This document shows positions 7,720 to 15,495 of a stretch of DNA of 49,307 bases, one piece after another; position 1 is the first letter of the stretch; each line of letters opens with the position of its first letter. Source of the DNA: Bacillota bacterium (GTDB lineage Bacteria; Bacillota; Clostridia; Lachnospirales; Lachnospiraceae); contig CABJAN010000024.1 in assembly GCA_902363515.1 (NCBI GenBank), positions 1 to 49,307 on the forward strand, given 5' to 3'. The notes below the pieces were generated by a model that was not told where the DNA came from, did not search any database, and saw only the letters and a program-made list of their open reading frames with translations. Made by a program: the position numbers and the translations under genes.

Positions 7720-9261
7720 TTATTTCTTAATCAACAAAGATTTTCCTGTCATTTCTTCCGGCTGTTCCATACCCATGAGTTCAATGAGTGTTGGCGCAAT
7801 GTCTGCCAGGCATCCGCCTTCTCTAAGTGTATAGGAATCATCTGCATTTACCAGGATAAATGGTACTGGATTTGTAGTATGTGCCGTAAACGGAGCGCCT
7901 GTTTCATAGTCCAGAAGCTGCTCTGCGTTTCCATGGTCAGCGCAGATAAACATCTGTCCGTTTACTTCTTTGATAGCTTCTACTGCTTTTCCCACACATT
8001 CATCCACTGCTTCTACTGCTTTGATGGCTGCTGTTTCCACACCTGTATGACCTACCATATCCGGGTTTGCAAAGTTGATGATAATCACATCATATTTGTC
8101 TGATTTAATAGCCTCTACCAGTTTATCGCAAACCTCATAAGCGCTCATTTCTGGTTTCAGGTCATAAGTAGCTACTTTTGGAGATTTAACCAGGATTCTG
8201 TCTTCTCCTTCGTTTGGTTCTTCTACACCGCCATTAAAGAAGAAGGTAACATGAGCATATTTTTCTGTTTCTGCAATACGCGCCTGTTTCAGACCATGCG
8301 CTGCCAGATATTCACCAAAGGTATTATTAATCGCAACTTTATGGAATGCAACCTCTTTGTTTGGAATGGTCGGATCGTATTCTGTAAAGCATACATAAGT
8401 TAAATCCAGTCTTTTTCCTCTTTCAAAGCCCTGGAAATCATCCTCACAGAAAGCTCTTGTAATCTCTCTTGCGCGGTCCGGACGGAAGTTAAAGAAGATA
8501 ACAGAATCTTTATCCTGGATTCTTCCAACTGGTTTGCCATCTTTTACTACTACAGTAGGCATAACAAATTCGTCTGTTTTTCCTGCTTCATAGGATTCTT
8601 TTACTGCGCATACCGGACACTCTGTCTGCACACCTTCTCCTTTGGTAAGGGCATTGTAAGCCAGTTCCACACGATCCCAGCGGTTATCACGGTCCATAGC
8701 ATAGTAGCGTCCCATTACAGATACTACTTCGCCTACGCCTAATTCTTCCATTTTATCACGCAGCTCTTTGATATAACCTTTTCCGCCTGTTGGAGGTGTA
8801 TCTCTTCCGTCTAAGAAGCAGTGAACGTAAACCTTGTCCAGTCCTTCTCTTTTTGCCAGTTCTAAAAGCCCGTATACATGAGTTAAATGGCTGTGTACAC
8901 CGCCATCAGATAAAAGACCGAACAGATGAAGCGCTGCATTGTTTTCTTTTGCATTTCTTACTGCTTTTAATAATGCCTCATTTTCAAAAAATACGCCATC
9001 CTGGATTTCTTTGGTAATTCTGGTAAGTTCCTGATATACAATCCGGCCTGCGCCCATGTTTAGGTGCCCTACCTCAGAGTTTCCCATCTGGCCTTCCGGA
9101 AGTCCTACTGCCATACCGCTGGCATTTCCCTTTACAAAAGGACACTCTGCCATAAGCTTATCCATAACCGGTGTCTTACCTTCGCATACTGCATTTGCTT
9201 CGCATTTTTCATTTAATCCATATCCATCTAAAATCATTAATACGGTTGGTTTTTTACTCAT
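7720..9261 (-). CDS. gpmI: 2,3-bisphosphoglycerate-independent phosphoglycerate mutase
   Basis: A manganese-dependent enzyme that interconverts 3- and 2-phosphoglycerate, unrelated to the cofactor-dependent mutase. It belongs to the alkaline phosphatase superfamily: LMILDGYGLN at the N-terminus holds the first metal ligand, GNSEVGHLNMGAGR the phosphorylated serine, and NPDMVGHTG and CADHGNAEQ the remaining ligands near 400-450. The frame extends to 9312, but the ATG at 9261 (MSKKPTVLM) has GGGAGA at good spacing and yields 513 residues, the normal length. It stands alone between its own terminator and the ABC transporter operon. Confidence 0.97.
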   Translation of the reverse strand: MSKKPTVLMILDGYGLNEKCEANAVCEGKTPVMDKLMAECPFVKGNASGMAVGLPEGQMGNSEVGHLNMGAGRIVYQELTRITKEIQDGVFFENEALLKAVRNAKENNAALHLFGLLSDGGVHSHLTHVYGLLELAKREGLDKVYVHCFLDGRDTPPTGGKGYIKELRDKMEELGVGEVVSVMGRYYAMDRDNRWDRVELAYNALTKGEGVQTECPVCAVKESYEAGKTDEFVMPTVVVKDGKPVGRIQDKDSVIFFNFRPDRAREITRAFCEDDFQGFERGKRLDLTYVCFTEYDPTIPNKEVAFHKVAINNTFGEYLAAHGLKQARIAETEKYAHVTFFFNGGVEEPNEGEDRILVKSPKVATYDLKPEMSAYEVCDKLVEAIKSDKYDVIIINFANPDMVGHTGVETAAIKAVEAVDECVGKAVEAIKEVNGQMFICADHGNAEQLLDYETGAPFTAHTTNPVPFILVNADDSYTLREGGCLADIAPTLIELMGMEQPEEMTGKSLLIKK

Positions 9262-9288
9262 AATTTTCTCCCTTCCATTGTATAAAAA

Positions 9289-9359
9289 TACCGATTCCAT
9301 CTCGCTATACAATCTGTCTTATTACCAAAGACATTTTATCACGAAACCTGGAATCGGTA
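9289..9359 (-). terminator. Long-range hairpin between ABC operon and gpmI
   Basis: An 11-bp perfect inverted repeat, TACCGATTCCA (9289-9299) and TGGAATCGGTA (9349-9359), encloses a 49-nt loop that itself contains a small GTCTT/AAGAC hairpin. On the minus strand the repeat ends in TTTTTAT. It probably terminates the transporter operon, but because it lies 28 bp before the gpmI ATG it could also act as a leader structure of gpmI. Confidence 0.6.
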
Positions 9360-9370
9360 AATAGGTTTTT

Positions 9371-10198
9371 TTACGCCAGCACCTTGGACAGAAATTCTTT
9401 TGCCCTGGCTGTTTTCGGATGTGCAAAAAATTCAGCCGGTGGAGCGCTCTCCAAAATAACGCCTTCATCCATGAAAAGAATCCGGTTGGCTACTTCTTTT
9501 GCAAATCCCATTTCATGGGTTACAATAATCATGGTCATGCCTTCTTTTGCAAGAGCTTTCATCAAATCCAGAACCTCTCCTACCATTTCCGGATCCAGGG
9601 CGCTGGTAGGCTCGTCAAAGAGAATTACATCCGGATTCATGGCAAGAGAACGGACAATGGCAATTCTTTGCTTCTGACCGCCTGACAGGGTAGATGGGTA
9701 AACATCCGCCTTATCCTCCATGCCAATGCGCTTTAATAAGTCCATGGCTTGTTCTTTTGCTTCCTGCTTAATAGAAGCCTTGGTAGCTGTAATTGGCTCT
9801 AATTCCTCTTTTTTGCTGCTGAAAACATTTTTTATCTTACGCACAAAATTTTTGCGCTTTGCTTTCTTTAAATCCTGACATTTCACATAAACAGGAGCCA
9901 GCATAATGTTCTGAATCACTGTTTTATTGGCAAACAGGTTAAAGTGCTGGAATACCATTCCCATATGACGTCTGTGAATATTAATATCCACACTCATATC
10001 TGCAATATCTACACCATTAAAGATAATCTGTCCCCCTGTAGGGTCTTCCATACAGTTCAGACATCTTAAAAAGGTACTTTTTCCGGAACCTGAGGGACCC
10101 AGAACAACCACAATATCGCCTTTGTTGATTTTTACACTGACGCCCTTGAGAACCTGGGTATCCCCAAAATCCTTCTTGAGATTAATTACGTCTATCAC
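9371..10198 (-). CDS. Polar amino acid ABC transporter ATP-binding protein
   Basis: A GlnQ/ArtP-type ATPase that drives amino acid import. Walker A is GPSGSGKST (about residue 33), the Q-loop is [14 protein letters not shown], the signature is LSGGQKQR, Walker B is [13 protein letters not shown] and the H-loop is IIVTHEMGF. At 275 residues it is longer than the usual ~240. The excess is a Lys-rich insertion of roughly 35 residues between LAPVYVK and KEQAMDLL, in the helical subdomain. Its start overlaps the end of the permease gene by 17 bp. It is the last gene of the binding protein-permease-ATPase operon. Confidence 0.95.
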   Translation of the reverse strand: MIDVINLKKDFGDTQVLKGVSVKINKGDIVVVLGPSGSGKSTFLRCLNCMEDPTGGQIIFNGVDIADMSVDINIHRRHMGMVFQHFNLFANKTVIQNIMLAPVYVKCQDLKKAKRKNFVRKIKNVFSSKKEELEPITATKASIKQEAKEQAMDLLKRIGMEDKADVYPSTLSGGQKQRIAIVRSLAMNPDVILFDEPTSALDPEMVGEVLDLMKALAKEGMTMIIVTHEMGFAKEVANRILFMDEGVILESAPPAEFFAHPKTARAKEFLSKVLA

Positions 10199-10892
10199 TC
10201 TTTTTCAGGCTCCTTTCTAATAATTTTACAAGCAGGGAAATAATCAGCACCAGCATAATATAGATAAATGCCATTACCAGATATGGCACCATGAACTCAT
10301 AGCTGTTACTTCCGATATAATTAAATGCCACATACAAATCTGCAGCCCCTACAAAGCTGACTACAGATGTTTCTTTAATCAGGGAAATAAATTCATTTCC
10401 CAGGGTTGGCAGAATATTTTTCACTGCCTGTGGAATCACGATTTTCACCATACTGACACTAAAGCTCAGACCAACAGCTCTTCCTGCTTCCATCTGTCCT
10501 GCATCCACAGACTGAATACCGCTTCGCATAATTTCTGAAATATAGGCACCGCTGTTTAAGCCAAAGACAGCAATGGCTACCTGAACGCCTGTCATATGCA
10601 CACCAAGAAGGGGAAGCATAACATAATAGAAAACCAGAAGCTGTACCACCATAGGTGTTCCCCTAAACAAGGCTACATAAAAACTGCAAATTCCATTTAA
10701 AACTCTGGGCAGACGTTTGTACTTTGGCAAAACACGCACGGTTGCAATGAGGGTTCCGATAATAATACCAATAATCAGACCGCTCACTGCAATTAATAAG
10801 GTGTTCTGTAATCCCTCGATTACTTTTACATAGCCATTCTGCTCCAGAAAAATCTCGATAAATTTATCAATTTTCTGTCCGAAATTGCCCAT
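10182..10892 (-). CDS. Polar amino acid ABC transporter permease
   Basis: A 236-residue HisM/GlnP-family inner-membrane subunit with about five helices. It has an N-terminal FQ-like amphipathic segment, [20 protein letters not shown] as first helix, the [19 protein letters not shown] region, and the EAA coupling loop [20 protein letters not shown] that contacts the ATPase. Later motifs [23 protein letters not shown] are also typical. It starts 9 bp after the binding-protein stop and overlaps the ATPase start. A single permease implies a homodimeric channel. Confidence 0.95.
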   Translation of the reverse strand: MGNFGQKIDKFIEIFLEQNGYVKVIEGLQNTLLIAVSGLIIGIIIGTLIATVRVLPKYKRLPRVLNGICSFYVALFRGTPMVVQLLVFYYVMLPLLGVHMTGVQVAIAVFGLNSGAYISEIMRSGIQSVDAGQMEAGRAVGLSFSVSMVKIVIPQAVKNILPTLGNEFISLIKETSVVSFVGAADLYVAFNYIGSNSYEFMVPYLVMAFIYIMLVLIISLLVKLLERSLKKSDRRN

Positions 10893-10901
10893 GTTCTCTC
10901 C

Positions 10902-11771
10902 TTACTGCATTTCATTCAGCGCTTCTGTAATACATTTTGCAGGAGCCGCATCAATGATAACATATTTAATATTTCCGTTAATCAAATCCTGTACTGCCAG
11001 AGAACCGTTTTTATATGGTACACATTCTGCAGGCAGTCCCGGGAACCCCCATTCTTCATCGCCTTCGATGTAATACTGCGCTGTGGTTCCTGCCTGTACA
11101 CCGATTTTATCAGATTCAGACAGACCGTTTAAAACTTCCTCTACTGCTGCTGCGTCTTTACATTCGTCAAAAGAAGTATCTCCTGCCGGAACAATGACTC
11201 TCTGAGAAGCCTGATAATATGGGTTTGAGAAAGTTACATATTCCTGTCTTTCTTCATTCACTGTCAGACCAGCCATGGCAATATCACATTTCTGCTGTCC
11301 AACAGACAGACAAACCGCATCAAAATCCATGTTCTGGATAACCAGCTCCTGATCTAATTCCTCTGCCAGAAGCGCTGCAATTTCCATATCAATTCCGTAG
11401 TAATCTTCACCTTTGGTATATTCAAATGGCTCAAAAGCCGCATTCGTAGCAACTACCAACTGATCTTTGGAAGTATCCAGTTTTGCAGATTTAATAGCTT
11501 TCGGTTCGCCGCCACCAAAGTATTTCTCGCAGATTTCATCTAAAGTACCGTCTTCTTTAATCTTATCTACAAATGTATTTACCTGCTCTAACAGTTCCGG
11601 CTGGCTCTTATCCACACCAAAAGCATATTCTTCATTAGTCAGATCAATTTCAATGGTTTTCACACCTTTTGCATCACTTTTTTCTTCTTTTTTGTCATCT
11701 CCGCCTCCGCAAGCTGTCAAAGACAGCGCCAGTACAGAAGCCAGAAGTATTGTTAAACATTTTTTCTTCAT
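10902..11771 (-). CDS. Amino acid-binding lipoprotein, apparently circularly permuted
   Basis: A lipoprotein of the SBP_bac_3 amino-acid binding family: a signal peptide ends in LSLTAC (lipobox), followed by GGGDDKKEEK. The order of segments is unusual. The helix-strand block normally at the extreme C-terminus (EEYAFGVDKSQPELLEQV, then DGTLDEICEKYFGGGE) comes first, about residues 45-95. Next comes the normal N-terminal strand LVVATNAAFEPFEY, then YYGIDMEIAALLAEEL, DIAMAGLTVNEER with the carboxylate-binding Arg, and DKIGVQAGTTAQYY. The protein ends at YVIIDAAPAKCITEALNEMQ, where ordinary members continue into the missing block. AGGAG lies 9 nt before the ATG at 11771 and 3 nt before the one at 11777, so I prefer 11771. 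Confidence 0.9.
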   Translation of the reverse strand: MKKKCLTILLASVLALSLTACGGGDDKKEEKSDAKGVKTIEIDLTNEEYAFGVDKSQPELLEQVNTFVDKIKEDGTLDEICEKYFGGGEPKAIKSAKLDTSKDQLVVATNAAFEPFEYTKGEDYYGIDMEIAALLAEELDQELVIQNMDFDAVCLSVGQQKCDIAMAGLTVNEERQEYVTFSNPYYQASQRVIVPAGDTSFDECKDAAAVEEVLNGLSESDKIGVQAGTTAQYYIEGDEEWGFPGLPAECVPYKNGSLAVQDLINGNIKYVIIDAAPAKCITEALNEMQ

Positions 11772-11800
11772 TTTCATATTCTCCTTTTATTCATTCTTTC

Positions 11801-11826
11801 ATGCATATTATGCATATTTATTCAAC
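11801..11826 (-). promoter_or_regulatory. ARG-box-like operator
   Basis: The minus strand carries TGAATAAATATGCA (11811-11824), one mismatch from the ARG box pattern TGAAT-N4-ATTCA. It abuts the palindrome ATGCATATTATGCAT (11801-11815). It lies just downstream of the -10 at 11835-11840, covering the expected transcription start, as expected for a repressor. ArgR is encoded in the window at 41863. This is a pattern match by eye. Confidence 0.35.
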
Positions 11827-11834
11827 TGTTTTGC

Positions 11835-11863
11835 ATTATATCAGCTTTTTTTTCTCTTTGCAA
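11835..11863 (-). promoter_or_regulatory. Sigma-A promoter of the amino acid transporter operon
   Basis: On the minus strand, TTGCAA (11858-11863) and TATAAT (11835-11840) are separated by exactly 17 bp, upstream of the binding-protein gene. Confidence 0.7.
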
Positions 11864-11881
11864 GTAGAAAAATTATTCATA

Positions 11882-13354
11882 CTAATATACAACTATGGGC
11901 GTATTGACCTCAATATTTTCATAAATTGTCCGCACAGCATCAAAAGGTGTATTAATACAGCCATGAGAACCATTATAAAGATAGATGTCTCCCCCAAAGC
12001 TGCTGCGTGTAGATAAGTCATGAATACCCACGCCTCCGTTAAATGGCATCCAATAAGTTACCGGAGTTTTGTATTCAATACTTCCATCCGGTCTTTTTCC
12101 TACCAGCACAGAAGGGCTTTGTTTATCTTTCAGCCTCCAGACACCTCCTGCCGGAGTTCCGTTGCCTTTATTAGGATTCCCTGTTACAACAGGCGTATCT
12201 ACCAGACAGGTACCGTTTTTGTAAAACCACATTCTCTGTGCGCTGATAGAAATTTCCACATAAGTTCCGTCAATGTCATTTCCACCATGTTTCTGTCCTG
12301 TCTGAAGCCAGGTGGCATCTACCACGCCGCCTGTTCCTGCATTTAATACTCCCATAAGGGATTCTGTGGTCTTATCCTGCCACACTCTCCATCCATAGTC
12401 GCCTCCTGTTAAATGGACTGTGGAGCCTCCTGTTGTCTGGAAATCTCTTGGTTTTCCATAGGTGTTATATTTTTCAGACCAGCCAATCACTACAGGCTTT
12501 ACCAGATTTTCATCAAAGGCATAAGAACCATCCTCTCCCTTTTTCAGCCAGGATTTCAGCATGTCTCTGGAGATTGTCTCCTGTCCGCTGCCAAAATTCA
12601 CACTGACCTGAGCTCCTGTAAGCTGATTCAGCTTGTCCATTTCCGCCTTTAGTTTTTCGTCATTTTGAAGTACCCCAGGTTTGATATAACAGTCTTCTGC
12701 CTCCAGCGAAATCTCTGTCTTTCGTTCCTCCACTGCCTTTTGTATGGCTGCAGTTGTTTTTTCTTTATCCAACTGGGTTCCATACACCTCTGGCACAATG
12801 GCATATGCGACGCCATTATCTTCCACCCTGGCATCCTGAGACGGTGTTCCGCTGCCCTCCTGTAAACACTGAAGCTGATTCACTGCCTCATTCAAAAGAT
12901 TTTGATCATAGGAATTTTCTGCTTTTACCTCATATTCCTGTTCCTGAAAAATCTGAACAGGCCAAAGCCAGGAATTTTGTTGTTCTTTTACCTTTTCCAG
13001 GCTGTTATCATCCTGGTAAGTAATCTGAATCTGGTCTCCTGTAATCACCTCTGTCTGATTGTCCTTTTCCTGTATGGTAAGGGAATATTCTTCTGCGCTT
13101 TTTTTAATAATTTCTTTTATTTCAGCGACCTGCATTCCCCCACAGTCACTTCCGTTAATCCTGGTTCCCGGGTAAAACTTATCCTGATAATAATATCCCA
13201 CAGCGCCATATCCCGCTGCCAGAAGTACTGCAACGGTAATTCCTGCTCCGGCTGCAATCTTTTTCGCTGTGTGATTTTTTCTTTTCTTCATTTTCTTTTC
13301 TGCTTTTTTCAAAGCCTTCAATTTTTCTTTTTTACTGTTTTCTGCTTTTGACAT
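11882..13354 (-). CDS. L,D-transpeptidase with peptidoglycan-binding-like domain
   Basis: A 490-residue membrane-anchored cell-wall enzyme that makes or remodels 3-3 cross-links or attaches proteins to peptidoglycan. A Lys-rich cytoplasmic start is followed by one membrane helix (about residues 32-54). A long extracellular region then carries PG_binding_4-type repeats, with the characteristic KFYPGTRINGSDCGGM. The C-terminal YkuD domain ends with the catalytic motif HDLSTRSSFGG...NGSHGCIN, with the His about 20 residues before the SHGC cysteine. Length and layout match clostridial YkuD proteins. It is divergent from the PflX-like gene, with its own promoter. Confidence 0.92.
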   Translation of the reverse strand: MSKAENSKKEKLKALKKAEKKMKKRKNHTAKKIAAGAGITVAVLLAAGYGAVGYYYQDKFYPGTRINGSDCGGMQVAEIKEIIKKSAEEYSLTIQEKDNQTEVITGDQIQITYQDDNSLEKVKEQQNSWLWPVQIFQEQEYEVKAENSYDQNLLNEAVNQLQCLQEGSGTPSQDARVEDNGVAYAIVPEVYGTQLDKEKTTAAIQKAVEERKTEISLEAEDCYIKPGVLQNDEKLKAEMDKLNQLTGAQVSVNFGSGQETISRDMLKSWLKKGEDGSYAFDENLVKPVVIGWSEKYNTYGKPRDFQTTGGSTVHLTGGDYGWRVWQDKTTESLMGVLNAGTGGVVDATWLQTGQKHGGNDIDGTYVEISISAQRMWFYKNGTCLVDTPVVTGNPNKGNGTPAGGVWRLKDKQSPSVLVGKRPDGSIEYKTPVTYWMPFNGGVGIHDLSTRSSFGGDIYLYNGSHGCINTPFDAVRTIYENIEVNTPIVVY

Positions 13355-13405
13355 GTATCTGACTTCCTTTTATCTATACTGTATCCATAAGTTTCACACA
13401 CGCTC

Positions 13406-13433
13406 ATTCTACTACCTTTTTTTCCAAAATCAA
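13406..13433 (-). promoter_or_regulatory. Probable promoter of the L,D-transpeptidase gene
   Basis: On the minus strand TTGATT (13428-13433) and TAGAAT (13406-13411) are 16 bp apart, about 50 bp upstream of the start codon. Confidence 0.45.
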
Positions 13434-13452
13434 AGACTTTTCTTCCTTTATC

Positions 13453-13479
13453 TTGAAAAAACGACAAATTTTGTATAAT
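13453..13479 (+). promoter_or_regulatory. Probable promoter of the radical SAM gene
   Basis: TATAAT at 13474-13479 is 54 bp before the chosen start at 13533. TTGAAA at 13453-13458 is the best -35 candidate, but the 15-bp spacer is short. Confidence 0.4.
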
Positions 13480-13532
13480 ATGGTGAATAGTTTTCGATGT
13501 TATTTTGTTATTTTATGGAGGATTTCATCTTT

Positions 13533-14435
13533 ATGGAAGATTTACTGGATTTTAACAACTGTCATCTTTGTCCCAGAAATTGCGGTATCAATCGAAATAT
13601 CTCTGTGGGATTTTGCGGATGTGGCAGCACCCTGAAGGCTGCCAGAGCTGCCCTGCATCACTGGGAAGAGCCTTGTATCAGCGGGACCCGTGGAAGCGGT
13701 GCTGTTTTCTTCTCTGGCTGTACCCTGAAATGTTGTTTTTGCCAGAACCATCTCATCAGCCAGGGAACTCTTGGAAAAGAGCTTTCACCCAAACGTCTTG
13801 AAGAAATCTTTCTTTCCCTCCAGGAACAAGGCGCACATAATATTGATCTGATTACAGCCACTCAGTTTTTACCACAAATTCTGCCAGCCCTGGACTTGGT
13901 AAAGCATAAACTGCATATTCCTGTTATCTATAATTGTGGCGGATACGAAAAAATAGAAACTCTTGCTCTTTTAAAAGATTATATCGACATTTACCTTCCT
14001 GACCTGAAATATTTTGATTCTTCTCTTTCCTGGCGTTACTCCAAAGCGAAAAACTATTTTGAAATTGCCTCTGAGGTGATTCCTTATATGATAGAACAAA
14101 CAGGTGAGCTGCGCTATGACGCACAGGGAATTTTACAAAAAGGAGTTATCATCCGGCATATGGTTCTCCCCGGCTGCAAAGAGGATTCCATCCAACTGCT
14201 CCACTGGATAAAAGAAAACCTTCCCAAAGGAAACTATCTTCTCAGTCTTTTGAGCCAGTACACACCATTTTACAAAAGCAGCGACTATCCTGAAATTAAC
14301 CGCCGCATTACCACTTATGAATACAATAAAGTCCTGGACACTGCCATTTCGCTTGGCCTTACCCAGGGATTTATGCAGGAAAAAAGCAGCGCAAAAGAAG
14401 AATATACGCCGCCATTTGATTTAGAGGGAATTTGA
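13533..14435 (+). CDS. PflX-like radical SAM iron-sulfur protein
   Basis: A radical SAM protein resembling the uncharacterised PflX group, homologous to pyruvate formate-lyase activating enzymes. An N-terminal cysteine cluster (CHLCPRNCG, then GFCGCG) precedes the SAM cluster motif SGCTLKCCFCQN (CxxxCxxC). GSGAVFFSG comes just before it and YNCGGYEKIE later. The frame extends to an ATG at 13497, but GGAGG at 13517-13521 sits 11 nt before the ATG at 13533. That choice gives 300 residues starting at MEDLLDFNNCHLCPRNCG. No glycyl-radical enzyme is adjacent, so its substrate cannot be inferred from the neighbours. The C-terminal 100 residues contain LLSQYTPFYKSSDYPEINRR, typical of the group. Confidence 0.85.
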   Translation: MEDLLDFNNCHLCPRNCGINRNISVGFCGCGSTLKAARAALHHWEEPCISGTRGSGAVFFSGCTLKCCFCQNHLISQGTLGKELSPKRLEEIFLSLQEQGAHNIDLITATQFLPQILPALDLVKHKLHIPVIYNCGGYEKIETLALLKDYIDIYLPDLKYFDSSLSWRYSKAKNYFEIASEVIPYMIEQTGELRYDAQGILQKGVIIRHMVLPGCKEDSIQLLHWIKENLPKGNYLLSLLSQYTPFYKSSDYPEINRRITTYEYNKVLDTAISLGLTQGFMQEKSSAKEEYTPPFDLEGI

Positions 14436-14463
14436 AATTTATCACATTTACTTTCAAAAAACA

Positions 14464-14507
14464 GGCAGACAGATAATTCTTTCCTTGAATAAATCTATCT
14501 GCCTGCC
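14464..14507. terminator. Bidirectional terminator after the radical SAM gene
   Basis: A 12-bp stem with one mismatch pairs GGCAGACAGATA (14464-14475) with TATCTGCCTGCC (14496-14507). It is followed on the plus strand by CTTTATTTTTTC. It separates the radical SAM gene from the convergent broken nuclease gene. Confidence 0.8.
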
Positions 14508-14527
14508 CTTTATTTTTTCTTACCGCA

Positions 14528-15234
14528 TTACTGCTTTTCCTGTAACAACAATTTCAGCCTCTTCACTTCCGCTTCTGCTGCATCGGCTCTTTGACGTTCT
14601 TTTTCCGTATTTTCTCTTTCCAGCTCTATTCCCTTTTTTATCAACTTGTCTGATTCCAATTCCAAGACTTTTCCACCCATAACCTTACCAAATCCTTTCC
14701 TGACTTTCTGACTATCTCTCAAAATGTAATCCGCAATCCGAATGATTAGTTCCACCATATCCCTGTATTCTTTTTCTCTATTATCTCTTTTGTGTATCTT
14801 TGTTGATAGATTACCGGCACTTTATATTCCACTCTTTGCCCATCTGGTATAAGCAGTTCCAGTTTCATTTCCTCTGGTCCCTGAGTATCTCTCAAATACA
14901 GAACACAGGAATGTGGAAAATAAATCCTGCTGGTTTCATTTTCCCTTCCCACAGATTCCAATGCAACTGAAAAATCATATTCTATCATCCGAAACATCAT
15001 GGTAGCATCTTTTGTACTTTGGCATTCCAAATGATATATTTTTTCTTCAATCTGAAAATGTGAATCTGTGATAACCTTTCCATCTTTCGTATAAAATTCG
15101 TTTCTTCCTTGTTTCAGTTTTATGTTCTCCAGGTAATCTTTACCAAAAACTTCATTAATTAAAGAGATTGCCATCTGTGGCATTTTCTGAAGCATTGTCC
15201 GAAAAACATCATCAAAAATTGTGTTGTTACTCAT
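14528..15234 (-). pseudogene. Broken Rpn-type PD-(D/E)XK nuclease gene
   Basis: Two minus-strand fragments resemble one Rpn/PD-(D/E)XK nuclease family protein. The first (14746-15234, 162 residues, MSNNTIFDDVFRTMLQKM...) carries the nuclease core with DSHFQIEEKIYHLECQSTKD and ends abruptly in IIEKKNTGIWWN. The second (14528-14758, 76 residues, MVELIIRIADYILRDSQK) carries the usual C-terminal MGGKVLELESDKLI segment and a coiled tail. They overlap by 13 bp in different frames. Intact relatives are near 300 residues, with a helical linker between these parts that is missing here. The simplest reading is an internal out-of-frame deletion near 14750-14790. The fragments may still be translated; a functional truncated protein is not excluded. 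Rpn proteins are recombination-promoting nucleases often amplified in gut Firmicutes. Confidence 0.7.
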
Positions 15235-15235
15235 C

Positions 15236-15286
15236 TAACATTTTCTCCTTTATGTATTGTTGCCTTTAGTATCTTAGAAAATGTTA
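15236..15286 (-). repeat. Inverted repeat in the leader of the Rpn gene
   Basis: Perfect 11-bp arms TAACATTTTCT (15236-15246) and AGAAAATGTTA (15276-15286) flank 29 bp. The arm nearer the gene lies between the GGAG ribosome site and the ATG, so a hairpin could reduce translation; alternatively it is an operator. Confidence 0.5.
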
Positions 15287-15425
15287 TCTGAATGTATGCT
15301 TCACTTTACATTTTGCAAAGGTTTCTCTTCTGTAGTAACATCATTTTCCTTTCTTTAGTTTTATTATAAATCCTTCCCTGTCTGCAAGCAACCTGAAACT
15401 CAGATTTTCTAAAAAAACACACAAA

Positions 15426-15461
15426 AAAGACCCCATACAATTTTATCTGTACAGGGTCTTT
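15426..15461 (-). terminator. Terminator of the gap-pgk-tpiA run
   Basis: AAAGACCC (15426-15433) pairs with GGGTCTTT (15454-15461), with extra pairing inside the 20-nt loop. On the minus strand it is followed by a short T-run. It lies 35 bp after the tpiA stop. The rest of 15287-15425 shows no gene. Confidence 0.8.
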
Positions 15462-15495
15462 CTTTCCGTTGTTACATTTTTTCAATCACTTAGGA

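Noticed and set aside
10902..11771. Frameshift or assembly error as the cause of the odd order in the binding protein
   Set aside because: The reading frame is continuous from signal peptide to stop, and each segment is intact and in the same frame, so a simple frameshift cannot explain the rearranged order.
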